A stretch of DNA of 64,000 nucleotides from JACVRM01 sp963817375. GTDB taxonomy: Bacteria; Actinomycetota; Thermoleophilia; Gaiellales; Gaiellaceae. Positions 25,922 through 34,222 of the stretch are shown here, in pieces. The stretch is from contig CAWFOB010000001.1 of assembly GCA_963817375.1 (NCBI GenBank), forward strand, positions 496,001 through 560,000, in the 5' to 3' direction. Under the pieces are notes generated by a model. That model worked only from the letters and a program-made list of their open reading frames with translations. It was not told the origin of the DNA and did no database searches. Position numbers and translations under genes: made by a program. Position 1 is the stretch's first letter. Each line of letters begins with the position of its first letter.

Positions 25922-26737
25922 TCAGGCCGCGAGCCGCTCGAGCGCGGCGGCCGGATCAACCGCCAGCTCGCGCCGCAGCACGGACGCCGTCGCGAGCAGT
26001 GCGACCTGCGTCTCGTCCAGCCGCGGCTCAGCCGTCGTGAGCCGCTGGAGCAGCAGCCCGGGCACGAGCAGCGCACGCGCGAGGAGCCGCTCGGACGACT
26101 GCACGGCGCGCCAGATCTCCATCGTCAGCGCGAGCGACAGCACCGCAACGAGCACCGAGCCCAGGAACGCCCCCGGCACCGGCACGAAGCGGTCGGCGAG
26201 GACCGCCACCGGCAGGACGAGCGCGGCGAAGTTGGTGCCGCAGCGGCGCGCGAAGCGGGTCGGCCTCGCGGCCCCGCCCCACGTCTCGACCAGCCGCCCC
26301 TCCTCGACCGCAGCGATCGCACGGTGCTCGGCGCCGTGGAGCGACCGGGTGCGGCCGCGGAAGAGCCACGCCAGCAGCGCGAGCGTCACGACGATGCCGG
26401 CGGCCGTGCCGTAGCGATGAGGCAGGAACACGAAGCCGAAGGGGACGAGCATCGCCGCCGCGAGCAGCGGGCGCTCGTAGCGCCGCGCGACGCCGGTGCC
26501 GCCGAACAGTGGCGCCATCGCCGAGAAGAGGCGAGCGAGCCCGCGCAGGAGCGGCAGCCGCGAGAGCCGCTCGGGCGGCTGCGGCATGACGCCCTCACGC
26601 ACGGTCCCGTCCGTGCGGGCGAAGGCCCAGAAGCGATCACTGGCGATGACGACGCCGTCCGCGCGCGCCATGCCGCCGAGGCGGGGAAGCGAACCGTGTG
26701 CGTCCGCGCGCGCGAGCAGGGCGGCGAGATCGGCCAT
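25922..26737 (-). CDS. DUF1385 (YqhQ-like) membrane protein
   Basis: This 271-residue protein matches the DUF1385/YqhQ group. LGGMARADGVVIASDRFWAFARTDG is the N-terminal block, SLHGAEHRAIAAVEEG near residue 135 is the signature HGAEH motif, and RCGTNFAALVLPV follows. Four or so hydrophobic segments lie around it. The family's biochemical role is unknown. The ATG is at 26737; the terminator hairpin of the small gene lies just upstream. Confidence 0.85.
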   Translation of the reverse strand: MADLAALLARADAHGSLPRLGGMARADGVVIASDRFWAFARTDGTVREGVMPQPPERLSRLPLLRGLARLFSAMAPLFGGTGVARRYERPLLAAAMLVPFGFVFLPHRYGTAAGIVVTLALLAWLFRGRTRSLHGAEHRAIAAVEEGRLVETWGGAARPTRFARRCGTNFAALVLPVAVLADRFVPVPGAFLGSVLVAVLSLALTMEIWRAVQSSERLLARALLVPGLLLQRLTTAEPRLDETQVALLATASVLRRELAVDPAAALERLAA

Positions 26738-26761
26738 GCCCCCTAGAGTCGCCAAAACACC

Positions 26762-26785
26762 GCCGCCCGGCAAGTGCCGGGCGGC
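26762..26785 (-). terminator. Rho-independent terminator of the 25-aa gene
   Basis: A perfect 10-bp GC-rich stem (GCCGCCCGGC / GCCGGGCGGC) with an AAGT loop lies 27 bases downstream of the small-protein stop. On the minus strand it is followed by GGTGTTTTGG, a short U-rich run. It separates the small gene from the DUF1385 gene. Confidence 0.75.
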
Positions 26786-26811
26786 CTATTCGTTCGGTTC
26801 TGAAGTCCTAG

Positions 26812-26889
26812 TTACCAGCGGCCGCGCGTGAAGAAGCCGAGCAGCGCGAGGATCAGAATCACGATGAGGATGATCCAGAGAATGCCCAA
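26812..26889 (-). CDS. 25-residue hydrophobic peptide
   Basis: This is a very short gene. It has a TTG start at 26889, a strong AAGGAGGG ribosome-binding site (26896-26903) six bases upstream, and a TAA at 26812-26814. The product is one hydrophobic helix (GILWIILIVILILALLGFF) ending in the basic tail TRGRW, so a single-pass membrane peptide with a cytoplasmic positive end. Its own terminator at 26762-26785 supports independent expression. Peptides of this pattern occur in other actinobacteria as unnamed hydrophobic proteins. A toxin-like or membrane-modulating role is conceivable but not shown. Confidence 0.65.
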   Translation of the reverse strand: MGILWIILIVILILALLGFFTRGRW

Positions 26890-26970
26890 GTGAAGCCCTC
26901 CTTCGTCGTTGCGGTCAGCATTCCCGGCGTCGTGCCGGCTCAAACGGACCGCCGCGAACGATCCGCGCGG

Positions 26971-27633
26971 CTAGGCCGGTACGAGCTCAAGCCGCGCGAA
27001 CGCGTGGCGCGCGTGCCAGAAGCCCCAGAGCACGAGCGCGATCAGGATCGGCGTGCCGGTCAGGAACGAAACGACGACCATGCCGCCCACGCCGCTCCCG
27101 AGCAGGACGACGAGCCTGAGCGCCGACCGCGCGAGGCAGTACATGCCCCAGACGACTGACTGCATCCCGAACTCGCGCCGGTAGGGCTCGCTCGCACGGA
27201 ACTCCGCTGGGAATGGGTAGAAGCCGCGCGCGAAGGCGCCGACCAGCGGCCGGCCGATCGCGGCCGACACGAGGTACGCGATCCCCCAGCACGCGCTGAC
27301 CACGACCGGCTGCGCGAGGTAGACGGTCGCGCTGTGCGCCGCGAGGGCGACGGCAGCCTGGATGACGACGAAGAGCAGCGCAGCGCCGGCGAGCGCCACG
27401 TCGAGGCCACGGCGCAGCTGGAGCAGCACGATGAGCCCTGCGGCAACAGCCGAGGCAATGACGCCGGGGCCCAGGCCGGCGGCCCGCCAGGCGGCATAGA
27501 AGACGAGCACGGGCACGAAGCCCTCGAGCGCGAAGTTCGGCAACCCCCGCCCGAGCAGCAGGCGCCAGGTCGGGTCGGGCAGGTCGGTCAGGCTGCTGCC
27601 CGCTGCAGCCGGCTCAGGTGTCGGTCGCACCAT
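26971..27633 (-). CDS. Multi-spanning membrane protein, DUF3159/VC0807-like
   Basis: This protein of about 220 residues has five or six hydrophobic segments. A characteristic opening GLPNFALEGFVPVLVFYAAWRAAG is followed by LRRGLDVALAGAALLFVVIQAAVAL and CWGIAYLVSAAIGRPLVGAFARGFYPFP. The pattern resembles uncharacterised DUF3159/VC0807-type membrane proteins; this is a weak assignment. The ATG at 27633 overlaps the PadR gene by 46 bases, so it may be part of the PadR regulon. Later starts are possible. Confidence 0.6.
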   Translation of the reverse strand: MVRPTPEPAAAGSSLTDLPDPTWRLLLGRGLPNFALEGFVPVLVFYAAWRAAGLGPGVIASAVAAGLIVLLQLRRGLDVALAGAALLFVVIQAAVALAAHSATVYLAQPVVVSACWGIAYLVSAAIGRPLVGAFARGFYPFPAEFRASEPYRREFGMQSVVWGMYCLARSALRLVVLLGSGVGGMVVVSFLTGTPILIALVLWGFWHARHAFARLELVPA

Positions 27634-28118
27634 TCGATCCCCCACTCGCAGTATTCGAGCCCCCACTGGTAGACGAGGTCGACGTACGGCGGATCCGGGA
27701 CGCCGCTGCCGTCGTCGAGGCCGCGCAGGTACTCGAGCATCTGCCGGTAGCCCTCCCGGCGCCCCTCCAGCAGCCCGAGCGCGTAGTCGGGCGGCAGCAG
27801 ATCCGCGAAGAACAGGCGGAGCAGCGACTCGTCGCGCGCCTCGATCCGCGTCTCCATCCCGCCGAACCAGCCGTTCAGCGCGTCGCGTCCGGCATCGGTG
27901 ATGCGGAACACGCGGCGGGCGCGGCCGCCGTTCGGCACATCGTCGCCCGCGATCCAGCCGGCCTCCTCGAGGCGCTTCAGCTCCGGGTAGATCTGCCCGT
28001 AGCTCGCCGCCCAGAAATGGCGGATCGTCCTATCGACGTTGCGCTTGATGTCGTAGCCGCTGCGCGGCTTCGACGCGATCAGCCCGAGGACGGCCCAGGT
28101 CACGGCGTTCGGCTTCAT
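27588..28118 (-). CDS. PadR family transcriptional regulator
   Basis: This 176-residue regulator has a winged helix at residues 5-85 (AVLGLIASKPRSGYDIKRNVDR, FWAASYGQIYPELKRLEEAGWI, the wing at NGGRARRVFRIT) and a C-terminal helical dimerisation domain (residues 100-170). PadR proteins repress transporters or detoxification genes and respond to aromatic or hydrophobic effectors. The overlapping downstream membrane protein is the obvious target, along with autoregulation at the palindrome just before the ATG. Confidence 0.9.
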   Translation of the reverse strand: MKPNAVTWAVLGLIASKPRSGYDIKRNVDRTIRHFWAASYGQIYPELKRLEEAGWIAGDDVPNGGRARRVFRITDAGRDALNGWFGGMETRIEARDESLLRLFFADLLPPDYALGLLEGRREGYRQMLEYLRGLDDGSGVPDPPYVDLVYQWGLEYCEWGIEWCDRHLSRLQRAAA

Positions 28119-28120
28119 CT

Positions 28121-28149
28121 ATCGCGACGATATATCGCTCCGATGTATC
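28121..28149 (-). promoter_or_regulatory. Candidate PadR operator
   Basis: Ten to twenty bases before the padR-like ATG lies the perfect palindrome CGATATATCG (28128-28137), inside two overlapping copies of a TATCGC-type element. It is the only A/T-rich palindrome in the area and is well placed to block its own promoter. A run of three imperfect GATTCGTTG-like direct repeats follows at about 28163-28194. Assignment is by position only. Confidence 0.45.
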
Positions 28150-28264
28150 TGTCAACTCTTTGCGATTCGTTGGAGATTCGTTGCGGTCCGTTGGCCCGGC
28201 CCTGGGTCGCGTAGGAGTACAAACGGAGGCAGAAGACACTTCATGGCAACCCAGGAGGCATGTC

Positions 28265-28498
28265 ATGACCAGAAGGCTCACGTTCGATCACACGCCGAAG
28301 CTGCTGGCGCTGCGCCGTTCGGGCACCGCGGATGTCGCGCTCCTGTGGAGCCGCCGCAGGCATCGGGCCGCCGTCGCAGTCGACGACCAGGCAACCGGCG
28401 AGCACTTCGAGCTGCTCATCGAGCCGGGCGATGACCCGCTCGATCTGTACGAGCACCCGTTCGCGTACGCCGCGGCGCGCCGGGTTCTCGCGGCCTAA
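28265..28498 (+). CDS. Small conserved-looking hypothetical protein
   Basis: This 77-residue basic protein (TRRLTFDHTPKLLALRRSGTADVALLWSRRRHRAAVAVDD, then EHFELLIEPGDDPLDLYEHPFAYAA) has a good AGGAGG site (28253-28258) six bases before its ATG. I do not recognise a family. The two-strand then acidic-helix pattern suggests a compact soluble domain. It is divergent from the PadR gene and upstream of the protease. Confidence 0.6.
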   Translation: MTRRLTFDHTPKLLALRRSGTADVALLWSRRRHRAAVAVDDQATGEHFELLIEPGDDPLDLYEHPFAYAAARRVLAA

Positions 28499-28567
28499 GG
28501 CAGGGCGCTAGCCGCGCAATCAGAAAACCCTTACCCGGTTCTCAGAATCGGCGGCTTTACTGTCCCG

Positions 28568-29539
28568 ATGCGCCGCCACCTCGTACTCGCCGCCACCGTC
28601 CTCGCCGCGTTCACCGTCACAGGGAACGCCGCGGCCGCGACGCCCTCGGCGCCGTCGCCCACGAAGGGCGTTGTGATCGTCAACACCGACCTCGCGCTCG
28701 AGCAGGCCAGCGCGGCCGGCACCGGCATCGTCCTGACGAAGGACGGCCAGATCCTGACGAACAACCACGTCATCGCCGGCGCGACGACGATCAAGGTCAC
28801 CGTCCCGGCGACGCACAAGACCTACACCGCCGACGTCATGGGCTACGACCCCGCCGACGACATCGCGCTGCTGAAACTCGAGGGCGCGTCGAACCTGGCG
28901 ACGGCGACGACGGGGAACTCGGCCAAGGTGAAGATCGGCCAGGCCGCGCGCGCGGTCGGGAACGCCAACGGCGCCGGCAAGCTCATCGTCACCAAGGGCA
29001 AGGTCGTCGGCCTGAACCGCACGATCAGCATCCAGCAGGAGGACGGCAGCCTCTCGAAGCTGGCCAACCTGGTCGCGACGACCGCGAAGCTCGTGCCCGG
29101 CGACTCCGGCGGGCCGCTCATCGACGCCACGGGCCACGTGATCGGCGTCGACGCCGCCGGCTCGGCAACCGGGGCGAGCGCGGTCGGGTTCGCGATCGCG
29201 ATCAACAAGGCGCTGTCGATCACGAAGCAGATCGCGGCCTCGCGTGCCTCCCAGCTCGTCCACATCGGCGCCACCGCGTTCATCGGCATCGAGGCGCAGG
29301 ACGACCCGAACGGCGTGCTCGTCGGAGGGGTCTTCCCCGGCTCGCCCGCCGAGACAGCAGGCCTCGTGGCGGGCGATGTCATCACCTCGATCGACGGCAC
29401 TACGGTGACGGACTCCGCGGGTCTCCGGACCGTCCTCTTCGCCCACCATCCCGGCGACTCGATCTCGATCGCCTACACCGACGCGGCCGGCAATCCCGCC
29501 ACCGCGACGGTCACGCTGGCCGACGGGCCGCCCGTCTAG
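28568..29539 (+). CDS. Secreted trypsin-like serine protease with PDZ domain (HtrA/DegP-like)
   Basis: This 323-residue exported protease has a signal peptide (residues 1-24, AAA-A cleavage). The chymotrypsin-fold triad is His in ILTNNHVIAGA, Asp in PADDIALLKLEG and Ser in LVPGDSGGPLIDATG. A C-terminal PDZ domain contains PGSPAETAGLVAGDVITSIDGTTV. It is an envelope quality-control or processing protease. No membrane anchor besides the signal is seen. It overlaps the convergent phosphotransferase gene by three or four bases at the stop codons. Confidence 0.92.
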   Translation: MRRHLVLAATVLAAFTVTGNAAAATPSAPSPTKGVVIVNTDLALEQASAAGTGIVLTKDGQILTNNHVIAGATTIKVTVPATHKTYTADVMGYDPADDIALLKLEGASNLATATTGNSAKVKIGQAARAVGNANGAGKLIVTKGKVVGLNRTISIQQEDGSLSKLANLVATTAKLVPGDSGGPLIDATGHVIGVDAAGSATGASAVGFAIAINKALSITKQIAASRASQLVHIGATAFIGIEAQDDPNGVLVGGVFPGSPAETAGLVAGDVITSIDGTTVTDSAGLRTVLFAHHPGDSISIAYTDAAGNPATATVTLADGPPV

Positions 29540-30264
29540 CGCAAGAAGCGGAGGAGCTCCGCCGCGTGCGCCTCGGTCCACTCGAGGTTCGCGACGATCA
29601 CCTCGCGCGGCGTCACGCCGCGCCATTCGCCACGCATCACCCTGTTGCGCCGGTGCGCGATCAGCTCATCGAGCAGGGTCGACCGCTGGGCCGTCTCGAG
29701 CCCGTAGGCGTCGCAGAGCAGCCGGAGCCGCTTGCCGCGCCCGCCGAGCGGCAGCCCCCACTCTAGGAGCTGGCCGTCGATCCGGATGCAGGCCCAGTAC
29801 GTGGCAGCGAGCGCGACTTCGAGCGTGCGCGTCATCGGGCGGGCGATCTCCCAGTCGATGAGCGCCGCCGGCAGGCCGTCGCGGAAGATCACGTTCGTCC
29901 AGAAGAGGTCGCCATGACCGATCACCTGTGCGCCGGCAGTCTCTGCGCGATGCCAGCCCGGCTGCTCGGGCGGAACGAACCCGTCCTGGGCGTCGTGCGC
30001 GCGGCGGAGCAGGCGGCCGATCGCGACCACCACGTCATCGCCGTACGGGACGGGTGCAAAGGCCGGCTCGCCCTCGACGTACGAGAGCACCTCCCTCCCC
30101 TCCTCGTCGATGCCGAGGAACCGCGGCGCCCCGTCGAAGTCGACCTGCTCGTACCAGCGCAGAAGCGCCTGGACGCCGCGCGGCTCCGGCGGGCGGCGGA
30201 CGGTGTCGCCGACCCGGACGACGACGTTCATGTCGCCGCCCTCCAGCGGGATCTCGTCCGGCAC
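29536..30264 (-). CDS. Phosphotransferase (aminoglycoside phosphotransferase/APH fold)
   Basis: This is a 242-residue kinase-like protein. The N lobe is short. QVIGHGDLFWTNVIFRDG is the Brenner-type catalytic loop (HGDxxxxN) and AALIDWEIARP is the metal-binding IDWE motif. Small APH-fold proteins phosphorylate small molecules such as aminoglycosides, choline or homoserine; the substrate is unknown. The GTG at 30264 lies one base after the MmcQ/YjbR gene. Confidence 0.85.
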   Translation of the reverse strand: MPDEIPLEGGDMNVVVRVGDTVRRPPEPRGVQALLRWYEQVDFDGAPRFLGIDEEGREVLSYVEGEPAFAPVPYGDDVVVAIGRLLRRAHDAQDGFVPPEQPGWHRAETAGAQVIGHGDLFWTNVIFRDGLPAALIDWEIARPMTRTLEVALAATYWACIRIDGQLLEWGLPLGGRGKRLRLLCDAYGLETAQRSTLLDELIAHRRNRVMRGEWRGVTPREVIVANLEWTEAHAAELLRFLR

Positions 30265-30265
30265 G

Positions 30266-30613
30266 CTAGAGCGCCTTGCGGACGTGGCGCGGGAGCGAGT
30301 CCACGACCAGCTCGTACGAGTGCGCGACGAGCTCCTCGAGCTCGTCATCGGGGACGGAGCCATCGAGCACCACGGTGTTCCAGTGCTTCTTGTTCTGGTG
30401 GTAGCCAGGCTGAACGGCGTCATACGCCTTGCGGAGAAGCTCCGACCATTCGGGGTCGCACTTGAGGTTGACGGTCGGCGGCTCGGCCTCGTGCGGGACG
30501 AGCGCGAACATCTTCCCTCCCACCTTGTAGACGGCAACGCCCCGGCCGAACGGGTGCGTCTCGACCGCGCCGGCCTTCGCCGCGCAGATTCGTCGGACGC
30601 GGTTGCGAGTCAC
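30266..30613 (-). CDS. MmcQ/YjbR family DNA-binding-like protein
   Basis: This 115-residue protein has AAKAGAVETHPFGRGVAVYKVGGKMFALVPHEAEPPTVNLKCDPE and AVQPGYHQNKKHWNTVVLDGSVPDDELEELVAHSYELV, the standard MmcQ/YjbR (CyaY-like fold) pattern. The family is described as possibly DNA-binding, but its role is unknown. It starts GTG at 30613 and forms a pair with the phosphotransferase. Confidence 0.87.
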   Translation of the reverse strand: MTRNRVRRICAAKAGAVETHPFGRGVAVYKVGGKMFALVPHEAEPPTVNLKCDPEWSELLRKAYDAVQPGYHQNKKHWNTVVLDGSVPDDELEELVAHSYELVVDSLPRHVRKAL

Positions 30614-30636
30614 ACGCCGTCGGCGTCCGAAAAGCG

Positions 30637-31077
30637 CTAGCGGCCGGGGCCGGGAACGGCCTCGACTTCATCGACGCGCAGGTGCGGCTGATCGGCGGGG
30701 ATCAGCGCAGCGATGACGGGCCGCTTGTCGACCTTCGAGCGCAGCAGCGTCGGCGGCTTCTCGCTGACGTACGTATCGCCCCACTGGCGGAGCGCCGTGA
30801 GCGCAACACGCAGATCACGCCCCTTTTGCGTGAGCAGATACTCGTAGCGCGTCGGATGCTCCTGGTAGGGCACGCGCTCCAGGATCCCCTCGTCGACAAG
30901 GCGGGTGAGCCGCTCCGTCAGAACGTTGCGCGAGACGCCGAGGCTCTCGTGGAACTGCTCGAAGCGGCGACGCCCGAGGTAGGCGTCGCGAACGATCAGG
31001 AGCGTCCAGCGCTCGCCCACGATCGCGAGCGTCCGGGCGATGGAGCAGTTCTGGCCGTCGTAGTCGCGCTTGAGCAT
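30637..31077 (-). CDS. HxlR family transcriptional regulator
   Basis: This 146-residue winged-helix protein has the HxlR signature: NCSIARTLAIVGERWTLLIVRDAYLGRRRFEQFHESLGVSRNVLTERLTRLVDEGIL, including the N-terminal Cys often involved in redox or electrophile sensing. The wing is at PTRYEYLLTQKGRDL. It is divergent from the MFS transporter gene and an operator lies between them, so it probably represses the transporter and itself. Confidence 0.92.
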   Translation of the reverse strand: MLKRDYDGQNCSIARTLAIVGERWTLLIVRDAYLGRRRFEQFHESLGVSRNVLTERLTRLVDEGILERVPYQEHPTRYEYLLTQKGRDLRVALTALRQWGDTYVSEKPPTLLRSKVDKRPVIAALIPADQPHLRVDEVEAVPGPGR

Positions 31078-31097
31078 GACCCGACGGTAGCAGGGTT

Positions 31098-31150
31098 AGT
31101 TGCTTCACGCAACTTACTTTGATAGGGTCAGTCCCGTCATGCAACTTACT
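31098..31150. promoter_or_regulatory. HxlR operator region
   Basis: AGTTGC-TTCAC-GCAACT (31098-31114) is a perfect 6-bp inverted repeat. The half-site GCAACTTACT at 31109-31118 recurs exactly at 31141-31150, 32 bases on (three helical turns), right before the transporter gene. It sits between the divergent HxlR and MFS genes and is the obvious binding site. Confidence 0.7.
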
Positions 31151-31167
31151 GCGACGGGAGGCCCGCA

Positions 31168-32409
31168 ATGACCACCACATCAATCGCCGAGCGGCTCGCC
31201 GTCGCGCGCGCCGGAGACCGCATCTCACGCCGGACGCTGCCGAACCGCGTGGCCTACGCGCTCGCCGCAGGCGTCATCGGCCTGGGTCTCTTCGCGTCCG
31301 TTACCCCCTCCCCCCTCTACCACCTCTACGCGACCCGCTGGCACTTCGGGCCGCTGACGCTGACCCTGATCTACGCGACCTACGCGTTCGGCGTGCTCGC
31401 CGCGCTGCTGCTGGCGGGCCGCGTCTCTGACGACGTCGGACGGCGCCCAGTCCTCCTCGTTTCGCTCGCGATGCTCGCGCTCTCGAGCGTGACCTTCATC
31501 GTCGCGTCCTCGACGGCCTGGCTCTTCGCCGCCCGCGGGATCCAGGGGCTCGCCACCGGCGCCACGATCAGTGCCGCCAGCGCGGCCCTCCTCGACCTCC
31601 ATCCGCGCCGCGATCCTTCCGCGGCCGGCCTCGCCAACGGCGTCGCGAGCGCGGCAGGGCTCGCGCTCGGGTTCCTCGTGTCGTCGGCGCTCGTACAGCT
31701 CGGCGACGCGCCGCGCACGCTGCCGTACGTCGTCCTCTTCACGCTCTTCGCGATCGCGTTCGCCTGCGCGTACTTCATGCCGGAGCCGGTCGGGGAGCGC
31801 CGCCACTTCCGGCTGACCGTCGCGCGGCCCCGCGTGCCGGCGAGCGCGCGCCACCCGTTCCTGCTCGCCGCGCTGGCCGTCGTGGCCTCCTGGTCGATCG
31901 GCGGCCTGTTCTTCTCGCTCGGCCCGGGGCTGGGCGTCCGCCTCTTCGACACGACCAACGCGGTGCTCGCCGGCATCGGGATCGTCGCGCTCGCGGGGTC
32001 CGCCGCCGTCGGCCAGCTCGTGCTCGGCCGCACAGCGCCGTGGATCGGTGCGAGCGCCGGCTCCATCGCACTCGCCGCGGGCACGGCGTTGATCGTTGCC
32101 TCGGCTGCGATCGACTCGAGCACGCTGTACCTCGCGGGCGCGGTCATCGGCGGCGTCGGCTTCGGCATCGCGTTTCTCGGCGGGCTCCGCTCGCTCGTGG
32201 CGTCGATTCCCCCAAACGAGCGCGCGGCCGTGCTGTCGGCCTTCTACATCGTCGCCTACGCGTCGCTATCGATCCCGGCCGTCCTCGCGGGCGTCGCCGT
32301 CACGCGCTTCGGCCTAACCACCACGTTCGAGACCTTTGGCAGCGTCGTCGCCGCCATCGCGCTCGTGGTCGCCTTCGAGGCCTGGCGGACGCGCCCAGGG
32401 TCGATCTAG
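31168..32409 (+). CDS. MFS transporter (drug/metabolite efflux type)
   Basis: This 413-residue permease has about twelve hydrophobic segments. The loop 2-3 motif A is GRVSDDVGRRPVLLVSLAML, the arginine-bearing helix 4 is AARGIQGLATGATISAASAALLDL, and a related motif is seen after helix 8. The N terminus carries an extra 25-residue basic cytoplasmic stretch. Divergent expression from an HxlR regulator suggests inducible export of a toxic small molecule; the substrate is unknown. Confidence 0.9.
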   Translation: MTTTSIAERLAVARAGDRISRRTLPNRVAYALAAGVIGLGLFASVTPSPLYHLYATRWHFGPLTLTLIYATYAFGVLAALLLAGRVSDDVGRRPVLLVSLAMLALSSVTFIVASSTAWLFAARGIQGLATGATISAASAALLDLHPRRDPSAAGLANGVASAAGLALGFLVSSALVQLGDAPRTLPYVVLFTLFAIAFACAYFMPEPVGERRHFRLTVARPRVPASARHPFLLAALAVVASWSIGGLFFSLGPGLGVRLFDTTNAVLAGIGIVALAGSAAVGQLVLGRTAPWIGASAGSIALAAGTALIVASAAIDSSTLYLAGAVIGGVGFGIAFLGGLRSLVASIPPNERAAVLSAFYIVAYASLSIPAVLAGVAVTRFGLTTTFETFGSVVAAIALVVAFEAWRTRPGSI

Positions 32410-32419
32410 CATCCGGCAC

Positions 32420-33565
32420 ATGCGCGGCCTGCTCGCGACGTTCGCGCTCGTCGCGGCAGCCGCGACCGCATCCGCCGCGCCGCCGACGCTGACGATGGCC
32501 ACCTCGCTGCCGGCATGGCTTGCACCCGGTGCCCGGTTCGTGGTCGACGGGTCGACGAGCGTTCAGACCGTCTCGCTGCTCTCGGACCGTGCGCGGATCG
32601 CCTCGGTCACGGCGGGGCCGGGCGGACGGTTCTCGCTGCACGCTCGCGCGCCCGGCGCGGGCCGCCATCAGCTGACCCTGCTCGTCGGAGGCACGCGCGT
32701 CGGCATCGGGACGCTGGTCGTGCGGCCGGTCGTGCTCGACGCGGTGGGCGACATCACGCCGGGCGAGGCGGTCGGCCCTGCGATCCGAGCCCTCGGCGCG
32801 GCCTATCCGTGGACGAATGTCGGGCCGGAGCTCCGGCGCGCCGACCTCACGACCGGGAACCTGGAGGGCGCGATCACGGATCGCGGTACCCCTGCGCCGG
32901 ACAAGCAGTACCACTTCCGCGGGCCGGCGGCGCTGCTCGCCGGCGCACGTGCGCGTGCCGGCTTCGACGTGCTCACCGTTGCGAACAACCACTCGCTGGA
33001 CTTCGGCGCCGCGGGGCTCGCGGACACGCTTGCCGCGGCACGGCGATTGGGCATCTCGACAATCGGTGGCGGCGCAACACTCGGGGCCGCGCGCCGACCG
33101 GCGACATTCGACGTCGGCGGTCTGCGCGTCGCGTTCCTCGGCTACTCCGACGTCTGCCCGCCCGGGTTCGCCGCGGGTGCGTCGTCACCCGGCATCGCGC
33201 GGGCCGAGGCGGGCCAGATCGCGGAAGACGTCCGCTCGGCGAAGCGGACGAGCGACGTGGTCGTCGTGTTCTTCCACTGGGGCGTCGAACTTCGCGCCGC
33301 ACCGGATGCGCGGCAGCGAATGTTCGCCGGGTCGGCGATGCACGCCGGGTCGACGGTCGTGCTCGGCGCGCACCCCCACGTCCTCGGGTCCGTCGAGCGG
33401 TCGCCACACGCGCTGGTCGCCTGGTCGCTCGGAAACTTCGTCTTCCCGGCCGGCAGCGCGGCCGCGACGCGGACGGCGATCCTGCGCGTGCGGCTCACTG
33501 CCGGCGGCGTGGCCGGGTTCGATCTCGTCCCTGCGCGCTCCGGCGTGCAGCCGGCGCTCGGCTGA
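32420..33565 (+). CDS. CapA family (poly-gamma-glutamate synthesis/PGA_cap) protein
   Basis: This 381-residue exported protein has a signal peptide at residues 1-19 (LLATFALVAAAATASA), a short beta domain to about residue 105, then the metallophosphatase-like CapA domain. DAVGDITPG, TGNLEGAITDRG, ANNHSLDFG, FFHWGVEL and GAHPHVLGSVE carry the metal-binding Asp, Asn and His positions. CapA proteins act in anchoring or cutting surface polymers. It begins ten bases after the transporter stop but need not share its role. Confidence 0.88.
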   Translation: MRGLLATFALVAAAATASAAPPTLTMATSLPAWLAPGARFVVDGSTSVQTVSLLSDRARIASVTAGPGGRFSLHARAPGAGRHQLTLLVGGTRVGIGTLVVRPVVLDAVGDITPGEAVGPAIRALGAAYPWTNVGPELRRADLTTGNLEGAITDRGTPAPDKQYHFRGPAALLAGARARAGFDVLTVANNHSLDFGAAGLADTLAAARRLGISTIGGGATLGAARRPATFDVGGLRVAFLGYSDVCPPGFAAGASSPGIARAEAGQIAEDVRSAKRTSDVVVVFFHWGVELRAAPDARQRMFAGSAMHAGSTVVLGAHPHVLGSVERSPHALVAWSLGNFVFPAGSAAATRTAILRVRLTAGGVAGFDLVPARSGVQPALG

Positions 33566-34192
33566 TCAGCCCGCGAAGAGATCTGAGAGCCAGGCCGTAA
33601 CAGCAGCGGACAGCGCGGGCAGGTCTGCCTTCAGGCCGTGATCGCCCTGCACCTCGACCACCGTGCGGTGCGCGCCGGCGGGCGGGATGCCGAACGGGTC
33701 GCGCGCCCCCTGCACGACGAGCGTCGGCACCGGCACCGCGTCCAGCTCCGGAAGACGGCTCGGCGGCGGAGCCGCGCCGGCGCGGCGAGGCGGCCGCAAC
33801 GGAAACGCGAGACACAGCACCGCGACCGCTCCGGTGAGCCCCACCGTTCGACAGGCGACCCGTGCGCCGAGGGAGCGGCCGCCGACGACGAGCGGCAGTC
33901 CCTCGAGCTCACGCACCAGCAGCGCGGATACGACCGCGACCCACGCTGCGTCGAGCTGCGCGGCCGCGGCAGGCGCGCGCCGTCCCGCGACACGATAGGG
34001 CTGCTCGACAAGGGCGACACTCACGGCCTCCGCGACGGCGGCCTCGCTCGCGGCGACCAGGTCGGGAGCGCCCACGCCGCCCCCGGCGCCGTGACCGAGC
34101 ATGAGCGCCGCTCGCGGCCGATCAGCCGGGTGCAGGTAGGCGCGAGCGGGTCCGGACGGTGTGTCGACCTCGACCGTTTCCATGCCGCGCAT
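33566..34192 (-). CDS. Alpha/beta hydrolase (KANL3/Tex30-like)
   Basis: This 208-residue small alpha/beta hydrolase has the nucleophile elbow GGRSLGARVA, the acid in VQGARDPFG and the His in VQGDHGLK. LMLGHGAGGGVGAPDL is the oxyanion-side strand. The substrate is unknown. The start is ATG at 34192 (MRGMET) or the ATG three codons later. It converges with the CapA gene with no intervening bases. Confidence 0.82.
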   Translation of the reverse strand: MRGMETVEVDTPSGPARAYLHPADRPRAALMLGHGAGGGVGAPDLVAASEAAVAEAVSVALVEQPYRVAGRRAPAAAAQLDAAWVAVVSALLVRELEGLPLVVGGRSLGARVACRTVGLTGAVAVLCLAFPLRPPRRAGAAPPPSRLPELDAVPVPTLVVQGARDPFGIPPAGAHRTVVEVQGDHGLKADLPALSAAVTAWLSDLFAG

Positions 34193-34222
34193 GCTCAGAG
34201 CGGCGGCCGGTGCGCCGGCCCG

